Of a stretch of DNA of 64,000 bases, positions 55,200 to 64,000 are shown piece after piece. A program made the position numbers and the translations under genes. Location of the stretch: the NCBI GenBank assembly GCA_943736015.1, contig OX031066.1, forward strand, positions 9,490,245 through 9,554,244, given 5' to 3'. Origin of the DNA: Tridacna crocea (lineage: Eukaryota > Mollusca > Bivalvia > Cardiida > Cardiidae). The first letter of the stretch is position 1; each line of letters opens with the position of its first letter. The notes beneath the pieces are model-generated. The model searched no databases. It was not told the DNA's origin and saw nothing but the letters and a program-made list of their open reading frames with translations.

Positions 55200-55355
55200 T
55201 ATCGTCGGTTTACTTAAAAAACCTCTTAACTACAGCTTGTTACGGTTTACTTCAAAAACCTCTTAACTACAGCTTGTTACGGTTTACTTCAAAAACCTCG
55301 TAACTACAGCTTGTAAAAAGCTGTAGTTACGAGTTTTTTAAGTGAACAGACGATA
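55200..55355 (+). mobile_element. HpC with its left arm triplicated
   Basis: GGTTTACTTCAAAAACCTC ... AGCTTGTTAC, a 37-bp unit, occurs three times in tandem. The third copy continues into a single right arm (AAGCTGTAGTTACGAG to ACAGACGATA). Confidence 0.9.
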
Positions 55356-55519
55356 TATACGCCATGCTCTATCAAAAGAGGATTAAATTGTACCTCTGCC
55401 ACGCTTTTTACAAAGCTTGTCACCGACTAATAATGAGTCTATAACATAAATTTTGTCTAATAACCCACCAAATCATGAGGTAGACTGGTCTGTTTACTGA
55501 GCTGCCCGGACGAGCGGCC

Positions 55520-55676
55520 AAATTGAGGACATTTTTCGTCGTCAATTTACATGAAGTTCAAATACTGAGATTTGTCTTTGATAGAATAGAACACCATATG
55601 GGAAAGAAAGAATGGCTGGTTAATTTTTTTTTTCTCCTTTTCCAATAATGTTTTCAAGGCTTCTTCCTTACGGTCC
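55520..55676 (-). mobile_element. HpB, degenerate
   Basis: CATTTTTCGTCGTCAATTTAC, ATATGGGAAAGAAAGAATGG and TTCTCCTTTTCCAATAATG. It abuts the next copy. Confidence 0.6.
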
Positions 55677-55904
55677 TTAACCCTTTCCCACACAAGCCCT
55701 GGTTTTTACGTGTCTGTAGTGAAAGTCTTTTGAAAACACTGTGGGAAAAGGAGAAATTGCTCGTAACGAGCAATTTCTCCTTTTCCCACAGTGTTTTCTA
55801 CCCTTTTGAGAACTTTTTGCCATTTTCTTCAAATAAAAAAATTGTCGTCTACAAACTCTTTCTGTTTGGAAGAGTCCAAAATTTGTCGTTTAGAAAAGGG
55901 TTAA
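55677..55904 (+). mobile_element. HpB, GCTCG-loop subfamily
   Basis: Opens TTAACCCTTTCCCACACAAG and closes TTAGAAAAGGGTTAA. Perfect hairpin at 55733-55800 with GAAATTGCTCGTAACGAGC at the tip, the same subfamily as 3396. Confidence 0.92.
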
Positions 55905-56164
55905 ACTTGTGATTAAGTATGACAGGATTAAGAGCGTAAAGGATAGAAAGGTAAACGTACCAACCGGTACATGGAAGTCACGTGATTATAGTTGAACGTT
56001 CATTTTAATGTTTCTTTCCATCATATGTGTTTTATTTATTTTCACACATTTAATTCATCTATCAGAGATAAAACTGTTTACTTCATGAAAAGAAAATTTA
56101 GTGCCAGTAGTATAAATATTTCGATTTCAATATTTTTTTGAAGACAACCAACACAACAAACAAC

Positions 56165-56245
56165 AACACCGTAAAGGACGATGAGGTTCGAAATCGGACA
56201 GCACGTTCTGTGCAGTCTGATTTTAAATCTTCACAGTCCTTGAAA
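56165..56245. mobile_element. HpA core, decayed
   Basis: CGAAATCGGACAGCACGTTCTG and CAGTCTGATTTTAAATCTTC. Confidence 0.6.
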
Positions 56246-56639
56246 ATATAATATGGATTTAATCAATTCCAGATGCTTTTTCTTTGTTATAAACTATTTC
56301 AAATCTTTTCATAATAAATCTGTTCCAAAAACGTTGACACAAAAATGGGTAAATAGGGTGGAATAACAACTTTCTTGTTTTTGAAGAATATAGTTGGAAC
56401 TACACCGCTGGTACACTAAGAGAATGCATTTTACTTGACACTCAAAATTAAACTCTTTTTACATCTTAAAAGACCGTATAATCATTTAGTAATACTTCAA
56501 GAGTATGGTTGAAGATGCACTCAGAAAATTGCCAGATGCCTGCTATAAATTAGCGAAAACAATGTGCACCAACTGCTAAGTGCATCTGTTCATAGGTTTA
56601 CCTTTGGCAAAATACCTGAAAAAATAGGCACATTTCTGA
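56246..56639. other. Unassigned spacer
   Basis: Nothing recognised. Confidence 0.4.
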
Positions 56640-56705
56640 AGGTGTAAATCGAGATCAGACTGTAAAACAGTAGAGACTGGTCTTCACTTTTAAACGATCT
56701 ATAGT
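56640..56705. mobile_element. HpA relic
   Basis: TAAATCGAGATCAGACTGTA and AGACTGGTCTTCACTTTTAAA. Weak. Confidence 0.4.
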
Positions 56706-56835
56706 TTGAAATGATATTTTAGTGTGAAAAACTTTACAGTTGCAATAATTCGGTTAGCATATCGGAATTGAAAGGTTCATTCATCAACTAGGTAGCTGTC
56801 TAAAACGTAAATCTAATGAGTTTATGTTCCCACCC

Positions 56836-57059
56836 TAACCTACCCTTGTACTACTACATAGATAAAACTGATGATCCAAAAGGCAACAGTGACTGACAAC
56901 TGAATTATGGCTATTTCAATGTTAATTCTGCCGGACAAAAAAATCTCACCGTCGGACAGTGTAGATCTAAGATCAGACTGCACAGAATGTGCAGTCTGAT
57001 CTTAGATCTACACTGTCCGCAAAAGTGCACTCAGACGTGCTTTTCCGCCGAAGGGTTAA
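56836..57059 (-). mobile_element. HpA with perfect hairpin
   Basis: Hairpin at 56954-57020: CGGACAGTGTAGATCTAAGATC and its exact complement around GCACAGAATGTGC. Closes GCCGAAGGGTTAA. The left end (CTAACCTACCCTTGTAC) is decayed although the hairpin is pristine. Confidence 0.85.
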
Positions 57060-58139
57060 CTTTTCCCATCGCATTATAGTGTTTACCAGCATATGCACTT
57101 CAAAGCACAAAACAGTAATCTTGATTATGCCGTACAAATGGCCTCCTACGGGTAGCTATTTTCGTCTACCAGCATACCGGAATTAAAAAAAAAAGTCAAC
57201 ATTTTTTGGCGGAAGTAGAAAACACATGTTACGAAGCAATTTGAACCTCTTGCTACAGAATGTTTGGCATTTATTTGCATAATAATCCATAAAGCGCTAT
57301 ATACACTAAAAATGAAATTCTAGATTATTAGAAAAAAATAAGAAAAGTAACGTTTTAACCTTGACATTATGCGGAATGTCTCGGTACAGACCGCAGTGTA
57401 TAGCGTAGGGCGAAGAATAGGCTGGTAGTTTTGCTCAGTGTGATCCACATGCCAACTGACCTAAAAAGCAACCTTCACCTTTAACTCCACTGGGGGGGGG
57501 GGGGGTACGTTAATAGTGATAGGCGCTTTAAGTTTAACCCTTTGCCACATAAGTTTAATTGAAGTCTTATTGAAATTCGGCTTTCAACCATATGCAAACC
57601 GATTTAAAACAGGCTATTTTCAGAGCTATTTTCATAATCTCTCCACATATTATACTAAAAACTAATCAAATTATACATATCCCAGTGCCTTTTACGCCGT
57701 CTTTTTTATGTTTTTGCGGTTTGTTTTTGTGGAAGTACCACTGTGAGGTCAGTATTAATAGCTTCACTCACACGTAGCCTTTTATTGGCACAATTATAAA
57801 AAACATGTTTACCGATCTCTCGGTCCTGTGCTTTTTCGTTCCAAATCCAGTTCGTCTAATGGCTTTTTCATCCTATGATTGCTCAGTTCTCCATTTGATC
57901 ACGCACAAAAATTCATAGATCGAAATAATTGATTGTAACGTTGGGAATTAAATATTAACAGCAAAATATTTCAAAATCATAGTTTTCAGGTACAAACTTT
58001 ATTTTATTTGATGTATTTACATGGTCTTTCTCTCAATCCATCATGCATCCTACTGTCAAGGGACGTTACTCCTGACTCCTCCCATTGATCGTTGGGAGAC
58101 CATCAATTCATGAGTACTCTTCCTTAAAATCGAATGGGT
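57060..58139. other. Unassigned 1.1 kb
   Basis: A poly-G run of 14 lies at 57492-57505. No family member or credible frame. Confidence 0.4.
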
Positions 58140-58275
58140 ATTCATTTGCTCAGTAGGTTGATTTTTACGACAATATTTGAACAGTTTTTCTCTCTTTTTT
58201 TTCAAATTATTAAATCCACACAATAGGTTCCTTGACAAATACCACTTCAGCGTTCTCAACGCTTTGATTCTTGTA
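58140..58275 (-). repeat. Dispersed repeat with RTLKWYLSRN frame, copy 2
   Basis: Inverted relative to 19078. The minus strand encodes ALRTLKWYLSRNLLCGF, then a Lys/Arg-rich segment and a frame open for 77 codons, with no recognised family. Confidence 0.55.
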
Positions 58276-58411
58276 ATAAATTCGTCCAAAAATGTATGAT
58301 ATTGGTCACTTCATCTCAAGCGAATGCATCGAAACCTTTTAGATAAACTGTTACATGATAAGTTCACGTGCACGAACGGTTCGATCTTGATCCGAGCTCT
58401 TTGGTAGTCAA

Positions 58412-58623
58412 TTAACTCTTCGGTTGCAAGGCGCGATTCACTGGTCTTTGTTGGACAGTGTTAATCAAGATCAGACTGCACAAAACGTGCAACCTGACCT
58501 TGGATCTATACTGTCTGAAAAGGAGATATCGCTCTCCAAAACATTGTTTCAAAACAGCAATGTTTCCTTTTTTACTATCTCATTGAAAGTTTCATTAAAG
58601 TTACTTAGCAGCATAAGCTTTAA
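58412..58623 (+). mobile_element. HpA, TTAA to TTAA
   Basis: Opens TTAACTCTTCGGTTGCAAG and closes TTAGCAGCATAAGCTTTAA. Hairpin at 58452-58519. An HpB copy starts 4 bp later. Confidence 0.88.
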
Positions 58624-58626
58624 GCG

Positions 58627-58854
58627 TGAACTCTTTTCCACACGACAAAATTTTAGACTGGTCCAAATTGAAAGAATTTGCAGACGACAAAATAAAAGTG
58701 ACTTTAAATTTGATATTTATTTTGTGAAGGATAAAAAATATTGCGGGAAAAGGAGAAAATGCTAGTTACCAGCATTTTCTCCTTTTCCCACAATGTTAAA
58801 AAGGCTTCTATCTCAGGGTCGTAAAAACCAGTTAGTGTTTGGTAAAACGTTTAA
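58627..58854 (-). mobile_element. HpB copy
   Basis: Opens TGAACTCTTTTCCACACGAC (TTAA changed to TGAA) and closes TTGGTAAAACGTTTAA. Hairpin at 58738-58797. Confidence 0.88.
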
Positions 58855-58905
58855 GCAATCCGTCCATAAATGCACAATGATATTGTAAATTTCAAGTGTA
58901 ACCCC

Positions 58906-59842
58906 CATCTTCGCGAGCCAAGGTTACGATCACTACGTGGATCTGACCTTGGCAGATCGAGACCGATGTCGAGATTCCCGCGACACGCCCCCTATTAGAT
59001 GCTACTTATTATCTCCCTTTACATAATATTTCTTAATGTCGTTTTACAAACCGCTTACGAATACAATCATTCAACATGAAGCAGAACCTTAAATGTACTT
59101 CCACATTCCATGGTCAGGTACTGGGATATAGCCTAAAACATCTGATGATTTATTGGTCACTCTGAAACTTTATGTAAATATTGTTCTTCTGTGTTTTCGT
59201 CGGTAATGAATCATTACAGAACCTGCGCATATCCACGGAGGTATTCATGTTTACTTTCTATTTTTATCACGACTCTGTTCTATTTTTATCAAAGATGAAA
59301 TGCTACGAGTGATTTGATTTGATGCAGTTAGAGCTAGCTGCAACCAAAATGCGTATCGGGTGATTGTCGAAATCAAGCTCTATCCGCCACTGGTAGAGTA
59401 GCGTATTGGATCGTAACCTCTAGCGAAGCATCTTCGCGAGCCAAGTTAAAGATCACTACGTGGATCTTACCTTGGCTGATTGAGCCCGATTTCGAGATTC
59501 CTTCGATGCACCCTCTATTGGATGGTGGTTATTACCCCTCTTTACATCATATTTCTAAAAGCCAATGAAATATCGTTTTACAAACCGCTTGCGAATACGC
59601 GTGAAGCGATAATCAGCTATCCACATGAGTTTCCATGTTTACCTTTTATTCTAAAGGTAGCGACCTTGTTCTATTTTTATAAAAGATGAAATGCTACGAG
59701 CGATTGCATTCGTTGCAGTTAGAGCTGGCTGCATCCAATGAAAAAGCGTATCGGGGGAATGTAGAAATCAAGCTTGATCCGCCAAGGGTAGAGTAACGGA
59801 GTGAATCGTCAGCCTTGGCTTGCGAAGATGCTAGCGAAGATG
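58906..59842 (+). mobile_element. HpG outer copy, interrupted at its right end
   Basis: The left TIR CATCTTCGCGAGCCAAGG stands at 58906. The interior aligns with HpG except for extra sequence around 59060-59240. The right TIR is split: CTAGCGAAG at 59420-59428, then the nested HpG, then CTAGCGAAGATG at 59831-59842. Confidence 0.82.
59429..59830 (+). mobile_element. HpG nested copy with 9-bp target duplication
   Basis: 402 bp bounded by CATCTTCGCGAGCCAAG and CCTTGGCTTGCGAAGATG. CTAGCGAAG stands directly before (59420-59428) and after (59831-59839). A 9-bp duplication with TIRs fits Mutator-like elements; there is no transposase here. The interior matches 20845-21242 inverted. Confidence 0.9.
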
Positions 59843-60329
59843 GTGTAGCAGACCTATAAGGAATGTGTACTATACGATGAGACTATTCGTCCAAACAGTT
59901 TGATCTTTGCCTACCCTTTATAATAGTAAGTCGCTGTAGCTTTGCCTGTGTGGAAGCTTTCTACTATAGGAGAGCTGCAACTTGAAATATTGTCCCGCCC
60001 GTTGGAAATATATTGAAAGAAACTCGAAGAAATCATGGATAGGTGAACTTGCCTCCCCTTGATAATGTCGTCTACATCAGGCAATTTACTAATACAAAGT
60101 ATCAGTAATATCTATAAACAGAAATAACACTGGTAAAAGTTGTTTTGATCTCCCCTACAATGGCATTCCAGTCATCATTTCCCACAGTAAACTAATAATT
60201 TGATCATAAAACAAATCTATTTTTGAGCTTTACATGAACATAATTACACTGTTTGTTGTTATACTTATAGCGTTCTATTTAGTTTCAGTCTTAGGGTGCC
60301 AAATAAATATAACTGTGTATCTTGAGCAA
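59843..60329. other. Unassigned spacer
   Basis: AATCATGGATAGGTGAACTTGCC near 60032 may be a worn SINE body. Otherwise nothing. Confidence 0.35.
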
Positions 60330-60336
60330 GTAATAT

Positions 60337-60653
60337 TGATTGATTGTATGGGGTTTAACACCGTTTTCAACATTATTTCAGTTATATCGCGGCGGTCAGT
60401 GCACTTATACATGCGTGCCTGGGGTCCCTTTTACCAGTACATCGCACGGTATTCTTTCCAAGCCAGTAGCTGCTTTCCCACATGATCATCGTCGGAAAAA
60501 TGGTCAGCGGAATGAATCCTGTCGCAGTGACAGTCATCAATCCTCGGAAAGAAATTGGCTGAGTCAGGGGTCGTACCCAGGGATCGAACCCCAGACCCCG
60601 TGTCCTCAAGTCCAGTATGCTATCGGCTGTGCTACCGGGGCTCGACAAATATT
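60337..60653 (-). mobile_element. Full-length tRNA-headed SINE
   Basis: On the minus strand it begins with CGAGCCCCGGTAGCACAGCC (A-box region), then GGGGTTCGATCCCTGG (B box). The body contains CCGAGGATTGATGACTG, GCTACTGGCTTGGAAAG and TGACCGCCGCGATATAAC, and the 3' end reads CCCATACAATCAATCA. GTAATAT flanks it at 60330-60336 and 60654-60660, a likely target duplication. Mollusc SINEs of this general type are known; I do not assign a published name. Confidence 0.85.
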
Positions 60654-60684
60654 GTAATATCAAGGATATTTCGGAAAAATGAAT

Positions 60685-60770
60685 ATGGTCTTACGCCACT
60701 TTCAACAAAATTTTGGTCGCGTCACTTTAACAGTTCCGTAGCTCAGTTAATAACAGACAGGACTTGAAAC
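60685..60770. mobile_element. SINE-like fragments
   Basis: GTCTTACGCCACTTTCAACA resembles a SINE 3' end. It is followed by AGTTCCGTAGCTCAGTTAAT, which resembles a tRNA-like head. Confidence 0.45.
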
Positions 60771-60791
60771 TTGCCAGAACTTTCTCAACAA

Positions 60792-60976
60792 TGTAAGAAA
60801 TTGTCCCGGGTTTTCAGGAACTTGAGAAAGAAGCCCTCTGAAAACACTGTGGGAAAAGGAGAAAATGCTGGTAACCAGCATTTTCTCCTTTTCCCACGAT
60901 GTTTTCTACCCTCCTAGTACAAATTTCAATTTTTGAGTTACGTTAATTCTATCATCTGTCATTTGTAAAGAGTTAA
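60792..60976 (+). mobile_element. HpB with clean hairpin, left end lost
   Basis: Hairpin at 60837-60905. Closes ATTTGTAAAGAGTTAA. The left flank reads GAACTTGAGAAAGAAGCC. Confidence 0.85.
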
Positions 60977-62152
60977 TGTTTTTTTATATACAGCTGTATA
61001 TAATTATTTACCTTTACACGCACATAATTGAACCAGAATCATACACACAAGGCAAACAGAAGGCGCCAAAGTGAGGGATTACTGGGGGCAAACAGATTGG
61101 AGTATCCGCCATTTGAATAGATATTGCTGCAGGCCATAATTATAAACTTGCATCATACATACATACATACATACGTTTTATTGGTTATCGGCAAATACAT
61201 TTTGCCTTTGACCATTTACAAAAAGGATATGGCACAAACGGTTATAAAAAAATGGAACATACAAACACAATTTTAACATGATAAACAAAACAGTTTCTGG
61301 TTAGGAAATGACACACAAAAGTAACTATGCGAGTGTATGAGAAAGAACAACAATATAGGTGACATGATGCATTTCCAGCTAATGAAAGAGAAATTAAGGT
61401 CAATGAGACAGTAATTAAGGCCAATGAGACAGAAAGTAAGGGTATAGTATTTGCTGTTTCAAAGATTTCTCCCATATTAAAAGTGCACTTGATATTATAT
61501 CGAGCTATTCTTATTTACAATATTTTTGTTACTAATAATGATTTATTGAAGTAGATAAGATTTCAAATAGACTTTCGTCAAAGTAACCTTTGTCATTTTC
61601 ATCGAAAAAACAAAGATTTAGTGCCATACTTATTCAATCCCAAACAATATTGACATCAAAAGCGGACAAAATCTTTATTGCTGTACGTAATTCTATTCAT
61701 TTTTATGGTACCTTTTTATCGAAAAAGTTTAGAAAATTAAGTTACGCACGAAGACAACGTCGATTATATCAGAAGAAAAACCAGCATTCGCTCTGAACAT
61801 GCACCTTTTCAAAAGATATTTCCTTTTATTGTCAAGAAAGTATTTCATGATCTTTCCTAAACTTTTCCTTCCATTGTTTTATAGGACCTAAATTTCATCT
61901 GACTCTCGAAGATGATCGTTCTGTCATGGGTAATACAAGACAACAACGGTACGCATAAAGATTAAATGATTGAAATTGGAATTGAAATGGGATTGTCTCT
62001 GGTGGTCTTCAAGGCGCCTCTACACTATAACCAATTGACCTAGTGCATTCCAGTGTTCGAAGATATTCAGTCACCGGCTTGCATGTCCTAGGACCCGTCG
62101 CAGTGTGTTATCTCATCTTACTAACCTTTCCAAGAGTATCTGAAGCTGACAT
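60977..62152. other. Unassigned 1.2 kb with minor repeats
   Basis: A (CATA)n microsatellite lies at 61154-61174. A 23-bp tandem (AATGAGACAG with AATTAAGG) lies at 61384-61440. No credible gene. Confidence 0.5.
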
Positions 62153-62249
62153 TTAACCCTTTACCAAACAATCCCTGGTCTTCAAGACCCAAAGGAAGAA
62201 GCCCTCTGAAAACATTGTGGGAAGAGGAGAAAATGCTGGTACCCAGCAA
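62153..62249 (+). mobile_element. HpB, truncated at the hairpin tip
   Basis: Opens TTAACCCTTTACCAAACAAT and runs to CTGGTACCCAGCA, where the right arm is replaced by unrelated sequence. The breakpoint is just past the centre of the palindrome. Confidence 0.8.
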
Positions 62250-62455
62250 AGTAAGAAAGTAGAAAGTATGTGTTAATTATTGATTAACCCTTAACATATA
62301 TACCATGTTCCCCTGGTCAAATTGTCTCCCTCGCTTGTTTAACTATTAAAAAAGTGTGTTAAATCAAATATAAATTGATTTTTTTTAAACGATATATACC
62401 TTTTTCGACAGCAAATTTCTCAGAAACTACCACTATGACCCACAACTTTTTTACT

Positions 62456-62682
62456 TTAACCCATTACCACACAATACCTACTTTCGATGACCCAAGGAAA
62501 GAAGCCCTTAGAAAACATTATGGGAAAAGGAGAAAATGCTTGTAACCAGCATTTTCTCCTCTTCCCACAATATTTTCTACCCTTCACACAACAAATTTTG
62601 AATTTTAAGTCACTTTTATTTTGTCGTCTGCAAAAACCTCTTAACTACAAGCCTAAAATATTATTGTTTGGTCATCAATTAA
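62456..62682 (+). mobile_element. HpB with an internal HpC patch
   Basis: Opens TTAACCCATTACCACACAAT and closes GGTCATCAATTAA. At 62632-62650 the expected GCAAATGCTTTCAATTTGG is replaced by CAAAAACCTCTTAACTACAA, which is the HpC arm as at 55253. Confidence 0.88.
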
Positions 62683-63399
62683 ATTTCCTAGCCGTATGAT
62701 AGGCTTTGTATAGGCACTTTTATTTTTAAATCTGTCAATTAGAAAAATTTGTAAGATGCCTCATTAATAAACTTGTCACGTGTTAGCCATGTAATGACAA
62801 GAATACCTAGGCAGTGTCCTTTTAACTTTTTTACTTTCAAAACTGATCAAGAGCACACGCAGAGAGCATTAGTTGGGAGATCGTTGATATTCGTTGACTT
62901 AGGTTTCGCTCTTGTTCATTAAAATGTAGTTTCTAATAAACTCTTTCTGGTGTTCTCTAAACTCCATATTTAAGTTCGTTATGTGTTATTACCATCTATG
63001 AAAACATAATTTGTACCACTACGTATTTCCGCACTCGCAAGGCCAACTCTTTTGCAATCGTCGTGAAACGATCTCCAAAATCGTCGTTGGGTAAATAAAC
63101 TACGAACATATCCGAAAAGATGTAACCAATTCGTAATTGGACTAAGCCAAAACATATGTCAATGAATCGGAAAGTGAGATCAGTGTGAAAGTACTGTTCA
63201 GTTTGACCATGATTTACGACATCCGTAAACAAAACGGTATAAATCGCCTTTATTTGTGAAAAAAATATTATGATTGAAACAAAAACTGAAACTGCTGGTC
63301 TTTTAAACCCTCAAGTGTCAAAATAAGAGGAAGTGATAGGTATTAACTCCAATTCTAAGAATGCTTTATGAATAGTCCAGATTATACCGCAAAGCATCG
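62683..63399. other. Unassigned stretch
   Basis: Nothing recognised. Confidence 0.4.
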
Positions 63400-63460
63400 G
63401 AATGTGTACATCTAAGATCAAATCGAACATTCTATGCAGTCTAATCTTAAGTGGCAAAAG
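63400..63460. mobile_element. HpA relic
   Basis: GTACATCTAAGATCAAATCG and CAGTCTAATCTTAAGTGGC. The arms still pair partly. Confidence 0.55.
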
Positions 63461-64000
63461 CAATTTAAGTTGTTCTAAAACCTTCAAAGGTTATCGAGGG
63501 AATCCATCTAAAAAGTAATTCTGATTTTCGTAATATCAGTACTGCACACGCAAAGGCAATAAATCCCAAAACAAAATTGTATTTAGAAGAAAAACCTTTT
63601 AATTGCAAAGCTGGCAGAAACTCGCCATAAAATGAACAATTTAAAATGATGCAAGGAATTTAATGGCCCATTAAACTTAATAACTTAATATGTTTTTGGA
63701 TAAAAGTTTCTTCCAAATCAATACCATATGGAAAATCCGATGCCTGAACAAAACATTCTGATGGATTTAGTATTATCACTTTAAAGAAAGTCCCCCCCCC
63801 CTTCTTTATTCTCGGCAATATCTCTGGAAGCTGCATTGTCTTTAATTTTTATTTGGGACAATGTTAAAAAGTACCGCTTTCAAAAAGGTCTTCGTTTCAA
63901 AAATGCAATTACAGGGAAATATAAATATGAAATACAAATTTCAAAAACCAAGAGCAATAATTTACTTTTTTCATTGTGTGTCTGATATGACGTATTATCG
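63461..64000. other. Unassigned end of window
   Basis: A poly-C run of 10 lies at 63792-63801. Nothing else is recognised. Confidence 0.4.

Noticed and set aside
18095..62699. Recurrent peptide like VENIVGKGENAGYQHFLL in many frames
   Set aside because: It is the translation of the HpB hairpin read on either strand; copies carry no shared start and no longer frame.

Overview
This window looks like non-coding DNA of a bivalve mollusc. It is AT-rich and has no gene-dense stretch, operon or ribosome-binding signal. It is packed with short hairpin transposons, tRNA-headed SINEs, and a 166-bp-unit repeat whose ends (CTCACCTGA ... TCAGGTGAGC) and GACGACGGAC tail I remember from bivalve genomes; that assignment is from memory. 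I find no intact protein-coding gene. The only credible coding remnant is a broken frame at 41845-42294 whose end resembles a PHD-type zinc finger. The rest is best read as intergenic DNA or a very large intron.

Families are named here for convenience. HpA (about 213 bp, TTAA-bounded) has a core hairpin around GATCAGACTGCAC. HpB (about 227 bp, TTAA-bounded, ends CCCATTACC or CCCTTTACC) has a core hairpin GGAGAAAATGCTGGTAACC and its complement; it is the commonest family, with more than 30 copies. HpC is an 80-bp near-perfect hairpin (GTTTACTTCAAAAACCTCG). HpD is about 450 bp with a hairpin at one end. HpE is about 450 bp with a terminal hairpin. HpG is a 400-bp TIR element (CATCTTCGCGAGCCAAGG). 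HpH is 180 bp, centred on a CCAAT-containing palindrome. HpJ carries GCCTGTGCAGTCTGCGCAGG. A '+' on HpA means the end with GCTGACCTTTTGCGG comes first. A '+' on HpB means the CCTGAGAAAGAAGCC side comes first.

Layout: 1-12 kb holds mixed HpA/B/C/D/E copies, a Tc1-type TIR element, a single-copy long hairpin with an 11-bp target duplication, and a 45-bp minisatellite split by an HpB copy. A 41-bp satellite fills 13.0-14.1 kb. Scattered hairpins follow from 14 to 25 kb, then the 166-bp-unit repeat at 25.3-26.6 kb. The 27-41 kb part has more hairpins plus a 314-bp compound palindrome at 35.3 kb. The pseudogene lies at 41.8-42.3 kb. A local segmental duplication with an 89-bp tandem array spans 46.5-49.2 kb. 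A SINE split by a 1.54-kb TIR element lies at 50.5-52.3 kb, nested HpG copies at 58.9-59.8 kb, and a full-length SINE at 60.3 kb.

The most informative observations are several insertions whose empty site can be read inside the window: HpB into TTAA twice, HpG into HpG with a 9-bp duplication, the 1.54-kb element into a SINE, and hairpin F into HpA. The two arms of individual HpB hairpins also change together. These are DNA transposon signatures rather than a gene system. I did not find a convincing new multi-gene biological system.
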